From positions 241,253 to 305,252 of the forward strand of contig JAMYWO010000012.1 of assembly GCA_024220525.1 (NCBI GenBank): a stretch of 64,000 nt of DNA, given 5' to 3'. The notes beneath the pieces were generated by a model. That model searched no databases and was not told where the DNA came from. It saw only the letters and a list, made by a program, of their open reading frames with translations. Position 1 is the first letter of the stretch, and every line of letters begins with the position of its first letter. The translations under genes and the position numbers were made by a program. This document shows, piece after piece, positions 13,080 to 25,131 of the stretch. The stretch comes from Cochliopodium minus. Taxonomy: Eukaryota > Discosea > Himatismenida > Cochliopodiidae.

Positions 13080-13548
13080 ATGAGCAAAAATATACTTTTG
13101 ATTTTATCTATATTGATTTCTGTTTGTTTATGTGCTGAATTTTTATCTTTTCAAACTAATAGCATGAAATTACAACCACCCAAAAAAAAAGATGATAAAA
13201 TAAAGTATAAAGCCAAGGTATAAATCATTTTATCAATAAATAAGATATTTATGAATATATTAGATTGACACATGTTCAGGTTGTGAATTGGACAAATATC
13301 CTGTATTAAAAGAATGGATACTAGAAGAATCCAAGAATTTGTAAGAATTCTGATTTTAATTTTTGAATACCAATTAAATATAATTGAAATGTAGTCCAGA
13401 ATTAGCAGTATATTATTCTTATGGTGTTCCAAGATTGACCATATTTGATGAAGAAGATAATAAAATTATTGATGAAAAAGAATTAGAGGATATGAAATCA
13501 GAAGATTTAGAACAATTATTGATATCGAATGGATTGAAAAAAAAATAA
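13080..13548 (+). CDS. Sep15/SelM-family secreted thiol protein, cysteine form (122 aa)
   Basis: Exons 13080-13217, 13264-13340 and 13395-13548; all phases close (369 nt). An N-terminal signal peptide is clear (MSKNILLILSILISVCLCA). The mature part reads KAKIDTCSGCELDKYPVLK, then a helix EWILEESKNL, then the strand pair LAVYYSYGVPRLTIFDEED and the C-terminal DMKSEDLEQLLISNGLKKK. This matches the thioredoxin-like Sep15/SelM fold, in which animal proteins carry selenocysteine in CGU or CGGU. Here the redox site is CSGC, so no selenocysteine insertion element is needed. Family members act in the ER lumen in quality control of disulphide-bonded glycoproteins; the tail lacks a classical KDEL. Function by homology only. 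Confidence 0.75.
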
Positions 13549-13725
13549 AATTTCAAAAATATTTATTTAACTATTAAATCAATTAAAAAACTTTTTCAAA
13601 CGTACTCAAACAAATTTGTCGATTTTTTTTATCAAGAGGGGTCCATATTATCTTATTTTTTAGATGAAGGCGAAAAAATAAAAAATAAAATAAAAAATTA
13701 GATTGAATTTGTTGAATTTTATTTT

Positions 13726-16700
13726 ATGAGCTCAAAAAAATCGAAAAAAGAAGATAAAAAAGATAAAAATTTGAAGAGGACAACTTCTTTGAAGAAAATA
13801 GATATTAATAATATCACCGCAAATAAAGATGAAAACAAAAAGGATAAGAGAATGTTTTTGAAAACAATCAGCAGGATGTCTGGACTGCATTCAATTGAAT
13901 CTTCTGATAATAATAATAAAACAAATAAATTTTTCAGATCGAGTGTACATATCAGGCCTAGTGTTTTACAATCTTCATTGTTAAAAGAAACAATAAATAG
14001 AAATTCGAATACGATAGTTAGTGGCAACAATGGGAATACAACCAGTTCTCTTTTTGATTTATTTGAGAGCCCAAACAAAAATGAACCAAAAAAATCAGAT
14101 AATTTTGACAATGAGAAATTTTTGCAATTGGAGAATACAAATTTGAAGAAGGATCTATATCGTTCAGAAATTGAAATGAAGAAATTGATAGAACAAAATC
14201 AAAGATTACAAGAAGAATTGAGTAATGCAAAAAAGGAAATAGAAGGTCATGAATTAAGATTATCCAAAATGTCTCATTATTGTGATAAAGTTAACAAAAT
14301 GTACTATGATATGAGAGATCAATATCAAAAAATTTTAAAGAAACATCCTGAAAATGAAAATCACCACCAAAATCTCTCCCCCTTGAATTTAGATAAAATC
14401 AAGAAACTTGATTCTCCTAACAATTCCCCTATCAATGAAAAGAGACAAAGTCCGAAAAATATAAAGGATAATATCTTAAATCAAGGTAAAATATACTTTC
14501 CAAAATTTTTTGTGAAAGATAAAATTTCTGATTTTCTTTTAAATTTCCACATCAATATTTTAAAAATTTACCCTCTTTCTATTTGATATAACATCATAGT
14601 CAGAAATTCCACCAGTTCTCCTCTGGCATTAACAAAATCAAAAAATTATGAACCTGTATTTTTGCCGGATATGATAAGTAAGACTGATTTGCAAGTATAT
14701 CTTCAGAAATTGATCCAAAGTAAGAAAAAATCTCGAAATTTTCGAAAATTCCAACAAAATAATAATAATTATTAATTTATTTTTAATCTTTTTCCTACAT
14801 TTCGATTCAACCCTTCATATTGAAATATTATATTGAATAATTGTTAATTTTCTTTCTTTTTTTTAGGCAAAGTATTTGGGGTGAAATTGGAAGATTATTA
14901 TGATCGAGGAGTGACGATACCATCATTTGTATCAAGCGCAGTGATGATTTTAAAAACAAATGATTCCATCCACAGCAAAAATGATTTATTCACAAAAAAA
15001 GAAATAGATCAAGAAAGGATTACAGAATGCAGAAAAAACATTGAATCGGGAAATGCTATCAATAAATCAGAAGATTGCTATGTCATTTCTCATTTGTTAA
15101 AAGCCTTTTTTGAGGAGACTCCCAAACCTTTGATCCTCTTTGAAATTCAGCACGATCTCATTGATGCTGTTGGTAAAATTTTTCTCTTTTTTTTAAAATT
15201 ATATATATAAATTTATAATAATTTTAATTTTTAACTATTTAATCTTTTTTTATTAATATTTAAAAATTTTTGATTCTTTAAAACATTTATTTTAATAAAT
15301 TTTTTTTAATTAAAAAATGAACAAATTTGAATTCTTCAATAGAAATAACAGATACAGAATATAGAGTTCAGTCATTGCAAAACATTGTATTTTCACTTCC
15401 ATACAATCACAGATGTATTTTACAGTACATGATTTCTTATTTTAATAGAATCACCAACATTGAAAACAAATCAGAAAAAAGAATGGACATTGATTATCTC
15501 TCTAATGTTTGGGGTCCCATCTTTCTTCGTTATAACAAACTTTCTCCTCATCCTACCGTTTCTCCCAACAATCATTCAAATAAAGAAGAAAATGAAAGTA
15601 AAAGTGAAGATGATCTCTTTTTTGTTTCTCTTTTTCACAGTAATGATCTTTCTCATAACCTTTCCGATCCTACTTCCTCCTCTTCCTCTCCCACAAATCT
15701 TTCAATAAACAATACACTTAATAACAATAACACGAATAATACTAATAATAATAACACGAACAATACTAATAATAATACAAGTAATATAAATAATAACACA
15801 AATAATAATACAAATAATACAAGTAATATAAATAATAATACAAGTAATAATACAAATAATACAAGTAATATAAATAATAACACAAGTAATAATACAAATA
15901 ATAACATAAGTAATAATACAAATAATACAAGTAATATAAATAATAATATAAATAATAATACAAGTAATAATACAAATAATACAAGTAATATAAATAATAA
16001 CACAAGTAATAATACAAATAATACAAGTAATATAAATAATAACATAAGTAATAATACAAATAATACAAGTAATATAAATAATAACATAAATAATAATACA
16101 AGTAATAATACAAATAAAGTTGTTAGCAGCAAGGAGGTACAAAACAGTGAGGAAATGAAAATTTGGACTCAAAAAACTTCTAATGTCATCAAAAGACTCA
16201 TGGCCGAAGCTTTCTCCATTTTTCCTGTAATTAAATAATTTATTATTTTTTTAATTTTATATATGATTCATATTAATTAAATTAAATAATATGTTATATT
16301 TTATTATTTTATATTATATTATTCAGATTAAATTTTTTTTTAAAAATTAATTTTAAAATTTTTCTTTTTATTTTAAATATTATTAAAAAAAGACGAAAGA
16401 CGAAGAGTGTAAGTATAAAATGGAAGGAGCAAATACAATTTTGAAATCAGCGACATTACACAAGTTGTTGATAAAAGTGATAGACAATTACAATTATGAT
16501 TCTTTCTTTTTGGATACTTTTCTTTTAATGCATCCCTACATCATTTCTCCTCTTCATTTACTTTTAAAATTTATAGAGTTTTACTTGTTTTTCAGATCTG
16601 ATCCTTCTCCATGGAAACTTCCTAAACGCATTCATCTTTTGTCTTTGATGGTTTTTTTTTTTTATTTCTTTTATTTTTTTATTTCTTTTATTTTTTTTTT

Positions 16701-18907
16701 AAATTTTTTTTATTTTTTATTTTTTTTAAATTTTTTTATTTTTTAATTAATTTTATTTTTATTTTTTTCATTTTTAGCAAAAATGGTTGGAGACAAATAC
16801 TCATTTCATTAAAGACTTTGAGTTTGTGGAAAACTTAAATGTTTTTGTAGAGAAAAACCTCAAACAGGGAAAAAACAATTTTGGAAATTTTGTTGTTGAT
16901 TGTAAAAAAAAAAGAATAACCTGAACTTATAAATTAAGTTTTCTTTATTAACTTTGTCTTTTATTTATTTTATTTGTTATTAATTATTTATTTTTAATTA
17001 TTTTTATTTATTTTTATTTATTTTTATTTATTTTTATTTATTTTTATTTATTTTTATTTATTTTTATTTATTTTTATTTATTTTTTCTTTAAAATTTTTA
17101 AAAGCACAAAAACCATCAACATCTGTATTTTCGAGGAATTCATTGGAAGATACAACAGAATTTACTAAAAATCTCACCAACCTGCCTTCCTACACCAATA
17201 CTACTAATACCACTAATAACACCACCAATACTAATAACAATATTAATAATAACAATGATGACAGTTATAACAATAGAGATAATAATGATAGGAAAAATGA
17301 TGAAAAAGAAAGAGAAGTAACAGCTATTTTAGATTCTAATAATGAAAAATACATTCCCATAGAGCAAGAAAATCTGTTCATTCTCTTTCACACAAAGTGG
17401 ATCTCTCTCGTATATTTATTTAAATTTAATTTTATTTTAATTTTAATTTATTTTATTTTAATTTTATTTTAATTTTATTTTAATTTTATTTTAATTTTAT
17501 TTTAATTTTATTTTAATTTTATTTTAATTTTATTTTAATTTTATTTTAATTTTATTTTAATTTTATTTTAATTTTATTTTAATTTTATTTTAATTTTATT
17601 TTAATTTTATTTTAATTTTATTTTAATTTTATTTTAATTTATTCAATTTAAAATGCATATTTAAATTTATTCAATTTAAAATGCATATTTAAATTTTATT
17701 CTTTTCGTTCATAGGACGAACAAGAAAAGGAAAGAAAAGATGGAGAATATTGGGAAAAATTGAAAACAAGTAAATAAACAACAAAAATTGATAAATAAAT
17801 AAAATATAAAATATAATAAAATATAAAATATAATAAAATAAAATAAAATAAATTTAAGATAAATGAACAAAAATTTATTTTTTAAAATTAACAAAAACTT
17901 GTTTAAAAAAAGTTGAAACACCAGTGTTTAGCCTTAAAACAACAAGCGTTTTTGAATTTGTGAAGCACCTCACTTATCTAGAAAAAGAGGCTCTCAGAAA
18001 TATCCCCCCCCAAGAGTTTTTCAATCAATCTTTCATGGACCCTTCAAAGTATACTTTTGTTTCTTTTTATAAATTACAATATTTCTTATTTTTTTTTATT
18101 TTGAAATCATTAAAATTTAATTAAAATTTCTCATTTTAATTTAAAGATCTCCACATTTTTCATTTTCCACTTTTTTGTACAATCAATGGAGTCAATGGGC
18201 TGCCACTGAGATAATGAGCCACACAGACGTCCAAGAAAGAGCAGATGCTTTGTGTAAAATTTAAATAATCAAAAAATAATTTAATATAAATTTTTTTTTC
18301 AAGCAAAATTGATAGAAATAGCCTGGGAGTGCAAAAAAGCAAAAAATTTTAACACATCCTACAGTTTATACGCAAGTCTTAACCACAGTTCCATTACTCG
18401 TTTGAAACAAACTTGGTATTATTATTTTAATTCAACTTTTTAATTTTTAAATCCGAGCTTTCTTGGTACCAAAAAAAAAGGGAAAAACTTCCAAAAAACA
18501 TCTTAAAAATTTATGGACAATTGAACACGTTTTGGGATGTCAGTATGAATCATAAGACCTACCGTACTGAACTCAAAGAAACAAACCCTCCATTAGTTCC
18601 TTATTTGGGTAAAATAAATACAACTAAACTAAAGTTAAGAACTAAAATTCTTTTAGCTTTATTCAGCAAAGACATTTTCGGAATAGAAGAAAACAATAAA
18701 ACAAAAATAGATGATAAATTGATTCATTTTTATAAATTACGTTTGATCTTTTCCAACATAAAGACTTTTCTTCATTATCAAAACTCCAAATGGATTGACA
18801 ACAATCCTGATCCTGATTTTTGTTATTATCTCACAAAAATGAAAGTTATTTCAGAAAATGAATCAAATCAGAAATCCAGATCTCTGGAATCAAGACAAAT
18901 TAAATAA
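13726..18907 (+). CDS. RhoGAP-RasGEF fusion protein (about 1190 aa, 13 exons)
   Basis: Exons: 13726-14485, 14600-14719, 14867-15172, 15343-16226, 16393-16650, 16778-16901, 17105-17409, 17715-17769, 17913-18048, 18147-18253, 18304-18415, 18458-18608, 18657-18907. Order: basic Ser-rich N-terminus with a short coiled coil (about residues 140-200); RhoGAP domain (FGVKLEDYYDRGVTIPSFV ... YVISHLLKAFFEETPKPLI ... YLSNVWGPIFLRYN); Asn/Thr/Ser tract; RasGEF_N domain (NTILKSATLHKLLIKVID ... QKWLETNTHFIKDF); second Asn/Thr tract; CDC25-like RasGEF (VFEFVKHLTYLEKEALRNI ... ADALSKLIEIAWECKKAKNF ... SSITRLKQTW ... DDKLIHFYKLRL). It should act on Ras-type GTPases as an exchanger. The RhoGAP lacks the catalytic Arg finger (LFTKKE in place of FRxSG), so GAP activity is doubtful. 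Phases close except at the 18415/18458 junction, one base out of frame beside an A9 run. Confidence 0.8.
15715..16118 (+). repeat. In-frame Asn/Thr/Ser/Ile simple-sequence tract
   Basis: About 400 bases of AAT/ACA/AGT/ATA trinucleotides encode runs such as NNTSNINNNTSNNTN, placed directly after the RhoGAP domain in exon 4 of the RhoGAP-RasGEF gene. The open antisense frames here (Leu/Val or Tyr/Cys rich) are composition artefacts. Confidence 0.85.
16983..17085. repeat. 10-bp AT minisatellite in intron
   Basis: About ten tandem copies of a TTTTTATTTA unit in the intron between the two halves of the RasGEF_N to CDC25 linker. Confidence 0.8.
17440..17697. repeat. 11-bp AT minisatellite plus 27-bp direct repeat in intron
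   Basis: Roughly 17 tandem copies of an ATTTTATTTTA-type 11-mer occupy most of the 305-nt intron after exon 7 of the RhoGAP-RasGEF gene. Two copies of a unit containing TTCAATTTAAAATGCATA follow at about 17640-17697, just before the acceptor. Confidence 0.8.
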
Positions 18908-18956
18908 AAAAAAAAGTTTTGTATAACAATGATTTTTTTTTTTTTCAATAAATAAT

Positions 18957-20848
18957 TTATTTGTTAATCACTGGATAATATCCACATTCATTGTATACAG
19001 GATCGTAATCGTGTTTTCCTCTTAAAGGACAACACCAAACATGAGAAGGAGGTTTTGTTTTCCAATCTATTTCAACTGTTCCCCTATTTTTTTCCTCTAA
19101 TGCACTAACAGATGAATTTAATGTTGTATTGTATGGTATTTCATACTCAAGAGACCACTCGTTTTGTAAAGTATTTGAATGAATGGTTTGATCAGCAGTA
19201 TAAAATGTTCTGATGTTTGGATCAATAGCTTTGAAAAAATGAATTTTATAAATTGTTTTATATTTTAAATTTATATCATTTACCAATTTTGTAATAACCT
19301 CGATTCCAAAAGTCTTGACAGAACAAAGTACATTCAGAAGCTTCACACTCTTCTTTTACAGAGTCACTCCCTTCTCTCCCTCTCCTAAATTTGAACCCCT
19401 CGTAAAATGGTTTCGCTTTCACTGCAATCATTCCTCCCCCTTTGTGAAGTTATTTGTAATTCAATAATTAAAAGTGATTTAGAAAATATTTACAAGTGCA
19501 ATACACCTGGAATATTTTTCCAATTTTTAGTTTTTTTAGCGTTTCTTTATCTACAAAAAAAGGAAAAAAACTATCTGATCGTTCTCCACTCCTAAATTAT
19601 AAATTTTTTTAAAAAAAATAAAAGAAAAAGAGGGGAATATAATTACACATCACGAGCAACCCAAGTGTCATAAAGAATATGGTATTTGAGAGATTTAAAT
19701 TTGAAAGGATTGAAAAAAGAAGGAGAGAAAGTATTTTCTTTTATTTCCAAAACATCTATTCCACTTATTGCATCCACTCCTTTGTAATACAATAACTTTA
19801 ATGCATCTTCCGCACAAAAAAATATATCATTCATAAAAAATATCTTTTCATATCTCCTCCCCTCTCTTTCTCCTCTCCCTTCTCTCCCCTCATTTTTTTT
19901 ATCATTTTTTTCATTTTTATAATCTTTATTGTTATTAGTCTCATCATTTTTATCATCTTTGTTATTATTGTTATTATTATCATTACCATCATCATTATTA
20001 TTATTATTATTATCATTATCTTTATTTACAAAATGAGGAGAATGAAGATGAGAGAAAAGAGGATTTATAACTTTATTTCTCATTTGTGAAAGAAAATCTA
20101 TTCTGTCCATAAATTCATGGTCTACACTCTTGTCTTTGCTCCACCTTTATTTTAATTTTATTTTAAATTTATAATTCTAGATTTGATCTAAGATTAAATA
20201 ATATAATAAAAATAATATTATTATATAATATAATAAAAATAATATTATATTATATATATTAATTATTTTGTTTTACGGAATGAAATCATTGAGAGAATGA
20301 ATTTCGTGTTGAATACCCAAAGATTTTAAGTATTCAGCAAGAAAGAGAACAAAAGGAGAAGTGAGATCAGAGGAATGAGATTCAAGAATGGAAATAAAAG
20401 GATGGATAGGTTTTAAATATTCAATCAATTTTTGGAATTCACTGAACCAAAAAGGAAAGATTTCCTCATTGTTGTGAAACATGATTGCAATAAACAAATC
20501 TTCTTTCCTGGTTAAATATTCTTTCAAAATTAGGGTAAAATTATAATTTAAATTTCTTGTTCTGCAGAAGGGGAATTTATCTGAATTGGATGCTAGTATC
20601 TGTTTTTCCTTATCCAAATAATATTTTGAAAGAAATTTTGGAACTTTCTTCCCAATCTTCTTTCTCTCTTTTTTGATGCATTTGCATTCTCTCATTACGA
20701 TAGTGTCAAGGGTTTTTGATTTTTTTTTAATTAGTGAATTATTCTTTAAAATGATGAACAAATAAAGAATAATATAAATAAAAAAGAGAATGTAGAGTAT
20801 TTTTTTGAGGGAATAGATGTAAATCCATTTTTTCAGCTTCCTGATCAT
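18957..20848 (-). CDS. GT69-type alpha-mannosyltransferase (CAP59/CMT1-like), type II membrane protein (527 aa)
   Basis: Exons 20277-20848, 19647-20144, 19507-19591, 19284-19440, 18957-19228; phases close at 528 codons. An N-terminal basic segment precedes one membrane anchor (YILFFIYIILYLFIIL), as in Golgi transferases. Family landmarks: LFIAIMFHNNEEIFPFW, FISILESHSSDLTSPFVLF, LSQMRNKVINPLF, KIFFMNDIFFCAEDALKLL, YDTWVARDV, MIAVKAKPFYEGFKFRRG, SECTLFCQDFW and a C-terminal Cys-rich end. An Asn/Asp/Lys low-complexity insert sits inside exon 2. The usual SCWNG motif is not cleanly present: the second acceptor abuts a G5 run, and with four G instead of five a VYCTWGGMIAV reading would restore it. 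The role is inferred to be glycan elongation in the Golgi; acceptor unknown. Confidence 0.75.
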
Positions 20849-20928
20849 TTATTCAATCAATTTTTTTTATAATTTTTTCCTTCTTTCAAAAAAACAATTT
20901 GATCTTCCTTTTAAAATATATATATTGT

Positions 20929-21980
20929 TTAATCATTATACCAATGCAAGAATAGAATGGTGTTGGATAACATCAAAATAAAAATTAAACTAAAAATTCT
21001 AAAATCAACACCTCTCTTGGTCGCTTGGTGAAGGTGATCCTTTCCTTTTTCAATATTTTCAGAAGCATTATCGACAAGTGTATGAATGTGATCGATTTGC
21101 TCAGATTGTTTAAGGACATGAAAGGCAAATAGTTCGCCTAAAGAACTGATTTCTGTTAATTTTTTTTGGATGTCCAAAGTTTTATCGATTGTTCTTTCAT
21201 ATCTCATCAACATCTCTTCATTTTCTTCCTTTAATTGTTGTTGTAATTCATTTCCACTCAAAACTTGTTTTTCAATTTCTTTATTATTTTCTTCTAAGAA
21301 AGAGATTCCCAATTTTATCTTTGAATTTTCTTTCTTCTCTTCTTTTTGAGCTTCTTTTTTCTTTGTTTTGTTGCCAAACAATAAAAGTGTGGATTTTCGA
21401 GTATTTAATTTTGATTTCTCTTCCAATTGATTCAATCTCAATTTTTTTTGTTGTTGGAAGATGGTATCCGCTTTATTCAAACTTGTATACAAACTTTCTA
21501 CTATATTATCTTTAAAACTCTTTATTTCTTCATTTTCTTTGAAGATAAAATTATCTTTAAGATGATTGATAAAATTTTGTCAATATTATGATTTACCTTG
21601 AATCTTGAGTATGGATAATTTTAATGAATCAATATTGTTTCTATTTTGTGTCAAAAAAAGCTTCGCTTCATAATCCATTTCATCTTTTTCTTTTTCACTT
21701 AAATTATTGGATGTTAAAAAAGATAGTTGATTTAAATCGACATATTGTTCTGCTCTTTTGATCAGATGTTCTTTCAAAGTTTTTATACTTTCAAGCTTTT
21801 TACAATTATTGATAATTTAAAAGCTTAATTTTTTAAAAAATTTATTACTATCTTTGATGCTTCAAAAATGAATTGAGATTTCTCTTTTTTTTCTTGATGA
21901 TCATCAAGATTCTTATTTTTGGACTCTATTAATTTGTAATAATCATTTGTCCTATCTATCCTTGTTGATTTCTTTTTCAT
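20929..21980 (-). CDS. Syntaxin-18-like Qa-SNARE (318 aa)
   Basis: Exons 21849-21980, 21597-21795, 20929-21554; total 319 codons. The start is the second in-frame Met (MKKKSTRIDRTNDYYKLI), which matches the family's short N-terminal peptide. The earlier Met at 22019 lies in a T-rich leader. The N-domain (FIFEASKILESIKTLKEHL ... DYEAKLFLTQNRNNIDSLK) resembles the syntaxin-18/Ufe1 helical bundle. The SNARE helix reads IQKKLTEISSLGELFAFHV, LKQSEQIDHIHTLVDNA, with central Gln. A single C-terminal membrane anchor ends LILMLSNTILFLHWYND-like, leaving almost nothing lumenal. Family role: Golgi-to-ER retrograde fusion at the ER. Confidence 0.8.
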
Positions 21981-22085
21981 TTTTTTTTTTTTTAAATTTA
22001 GAATATTTTTTATTAACATTTTTTTCTAATCAAATTGGAAAATTGGGTAGGGAAACGTGTTTCTATTCTTTTTTTTTGGTCATTT

Positions 22086-25000
22086 TCAAAGTTTCAATTG
22101 ATTCAATTCAAATTGATTTTCATAGTTTTCTTCTTCTAATTTTTTGAGTTTACGAGGATTGTAAACAGTACAATGATACAACATTACAAAAAGAGCCAAA
22201 ATGATGGTTCCTCCCAAAACACATGCCACTATTATCCCTGCTTTCACGTCATTTGTCAATTTATTGTTTGGTGGTGTGGTAACTACTGGTGGTGTGGGTG
22301 TTGGAGTAGTGGGATCCACAATAATACCTTTTTTAAAAAAAAATTATTTATTTTAATTATTTTAATTTATTTATTTTATTTATTTTATTTATTTTATTTA
22401 TTTTATTTATTTTATTTATTTTATTTTATTTTATTTATTTTATTTATTTTATTTATTTTATTTATTTTATTTATTTTATTTATTTTATTTATTTTATTTA
22501 TTTTATTTTATTTTATTTATTTTATTTATTTTGGTTATAAAATTTATCAAATTTATTTAAACAAGAGGAAAAAAAGATTACCATTGAAACAGTTTGGAGA
22601 GTTTTGACAAAGAGAAGAATTACACCAAGAAGGGAGAGAAGAAGAATTGAAACAATTACCAGAAAAATCAATGGAAAAAGAAGAGGGTCTAGAAGAGATT
22701 TGAGAAGGGAAAGAACCATTAAAGTTGTTATTTGATAATGTTATTTGTGTTATATTTTTCAGTGAAAAAAGGGAAGAAGGAATGTTCCCATAAAAATTAT
22801 TATTTGTTACTGATATCGTTGTTAACTTTTTCATTCCTTCAAATTTATCTTCCAATACTCCGCTCAATCTGTTTGATCCCAAATCCCTGTTTTAAATAAA
22901 TAAAAACACAATTAAATATAAAAATAAAATATATTTTAAAATATAATTAAATATTAAAAATAAAAATATATTTTAAAATTATTAAAAATTGAAAATAATT
23001 AAATATAAAGATAAATATTTGAAAATAATTAAATATAAAGATAAATATTTGAAAATAATTAAATATAAAGATAAATATTTGAAATTAATTAAATATAAAA
23101 ATAAAATATTTTAAAATATAAAAATATATTTTAAAATAATTTAAAAAGGAGGGGAAAAGAAGAATACAAGTTTTCAAGGGAAGAGAGGGAAAAGAGGGAA
23201 GAAGGGAAAGGACCAGAGAAAGAATTGGTAGAGAGAAGAAGTTGTTTTAATTGAGAAAGAGAAGAGAAGTCAATGGAAGAAAGAGAACCATTAAATTGAT
23301 TACTAAATAACCATATCACCTGTATATTTTTCAAATTTCCCATACTACTCTTTATTTCTCCTCCCAAACTGTTTCCATTCAAATATAACTGTGTTAAACT
23401 TGTCAATCCCCCTTTTTTAATTTATTTTAATTATTTTAATTAATTTTATCATTATTTATTTAAATAAATATTAAATTAAATTTATGTATTTATTATTAAT
23501 TTACTTTAAAAAAAAAAGAGTATTTACCCAAGTCAGGCAAAGTACCAGAAAAACTATTCCCACTTAATTTTAATGTAACCAAATTACTTAAACTGAATAA
23601 TGAAGTTGGCAATGTTCCCGAAAATCCCCTATAATTATTTATTATTTATTTATTTATTCTTTATTTATTATTTATTTATTCTTTATTTATTATTTATTTA
23701 TTTTTTATTTATTTTTTATTTATTTTATTTATTGATTTATTTAATATTTATTTTTTTTTATTTATATTATTTTATTTTATTTATTATTTAAAGTAATTTT
23801 TTGTTAGAGGGTTACGAAGAGGAAAGATCAAGAGAAGAGAGGAGAGGGAGGGAGGAAAAAGAAAAGGAGGAGAGGGAAGAAGAAAAAGAATTTCTATCTA
23901 AATGTAAAACACGTAAATTGGAAAGAGAAGAAAGAGAAGAAGAGGGAAAAGGAGAAGTTAAAAAAGAATTTGAAATAATTAATTCTTTTAAATTTTTTAA
24001 ATTTCCTATTGTTGTTGGAATTCTTGAATTAAATGAATTAAATGACATTGATATGTTTTCTATCTTCACCATATTCCCTATTTCTCCTGGTATTTCTCCC
24101 CCCAAATTATTATTATCTACCCTTTTTTAAAAAAAATTAAAAACCTTTATTACTATACTTTAATTATTTAATTATTATTTTATACTTTAATTATTATACT
24201 TTAATTATTATTTAATTATTATTTTATACTTTAATTATTATATTATACATTTAATTATTATTTTATACTTTAATTATTATACTTTAATTATTATATTATA
24301 CTTTAATTATTATTTAATTATTATTTTATACTTTAATTATTATTTAATTATTATATTATACTTTAATTATTATTTTTATTTTTATTATTTTTATTTTTAT
24401 TTATATTTTTATTTATATTTATATTATTTTTACATTATTTTTATATTATTTTTATTTATATTTATTATTTACCTTAATTCAATTAAATTTACTAACTTTC
24501 CAATTTCTTTGGGTATGGTACCACTAAGTCTGTTAAATCTTAGTAAAAGGTTTGTTAAATATGTCAAATTTCCAATAGAAGGAGGAATGGAATGATTTGT
24601 TAGAGGCTTGCTTTCAACTTGGCTATAAATTAAAATTTCAATTATTTAAAAATATTAATTTATTTTAATTTATTTATATATTAAAATATATTAATATTTT
24701 TAATAAAAATAAAAAATTAATAAAATATATTAATGATTGACATCAATTTTCACAAATTGGATGTCAGAAGATACAAAGTCTGAAATAAAAAAGGTATAAT
24801 AATTTCTTCGATTATTTGTTTTGAATGGTGTTATTTTTACAAAATTATAACAGATTGAGGGCTTGATGAATTTGTATTATTGCATGTAATTCCTGGCCAA
24901 TTGCAACTTGGTGTGCTATTCGAATAAAATCCGCTGCTTGCACCCCAATTATTATAAATATCATTCAATGCACTAACTTAATTTGAAAAGAGATTTTTGA

Positions 25001-25104
25001 AACATGAATAAAAGATTTTTTGATATACCTTCGCTGGAAATCAAATAACAAATATTAAATTTGAAGAATAAAGAAAACAATAAAATAATGTATAAATTTT
25101 TCAT
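22086..25104 (-). CDS. Plant-type LRR single-pass receptor-like protein without kinase (524 aa, 9 exons)
   Basis: Exons 25029-25104, 24852-24976, 24754-24779, 24473-24622, 23816-24121, 23528-23628, 23168-23411, 22582-22886, 22086-22327; total 525 codons. A signal peptide (MKNLYIILLFSLFFKFNICY) is followed by an N-terminal cap (ALNDIYNNWG ... CNWPGITCNN) and about ten LRRs of the LxxNxLxGxIP type (LTNLLLRFNRLSGTIPKEIG, LGGEIPGEIGNM, NNFYGNIPSSLFSLKNIT). Then come a Cys-rich cap (CNSSLCQNSPNC), a Pro/Thr stalk (PTTPTPTPPVVTTPP), one membrane helix (IIVACVLGGTIILALFVML) and a 35-residue acidic/basic tail. No kinase follows. It is likely a surface recognition or adhesion protein. The 26-nt exon and the exon 2 donor (GTTATA) are the weakest joins. 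Confidence 0.8.
22375..22535. repeat. 9-bp ATTTTATTT tandem repeat in intron
   Basis: The intron before the last LRR-receptor exon is almost entirely ATTTTATTT units. Translations of it are artefacts. Confidence 0.8.
22990..23100. repeat. 30-bp tandem repeat in intron
   Basis: Three to four copies of a unit beginning GAAAATAATTAAATATAAAG in the LRR-receptor intron between 22887 and 23167. Confidence 0.75.
24130..24470. repeat. AT-rich imperfect repeats in intron
   Basis: The 351-nt intron of the LRR gene is built of ACTTTAATTATTATTTAATT-like units; no coding signal. Confidence 0.7.
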
Positions 25105-25131
25105 TTTTTTTTTTATTTATTTTGGAGTTTA

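Noticed and set aside
15653-16172. Long Leu/Val- and Tyr/Cys-rich frames on the - strand, looking like membrane proteins
   Set aside because: They are exact antisense shadows of the Asn/Thr/Ser trinucleotide tract in the RhoGAP-RasGEF exon.
16980-17700. Regular short repeats resembling a CRISPR-like array
   Set aside because: Units are 10-11 bp A/T only with no spacers, inside introns of a eukaryotic gene.
22173-22607. 144-codon + strand frame with an Ile/Leu/Phe/Tyr repeat
   Set aside because: It reads through the ATTTTATTT intron repeat and the antisense of the LRR receptor TM exon.
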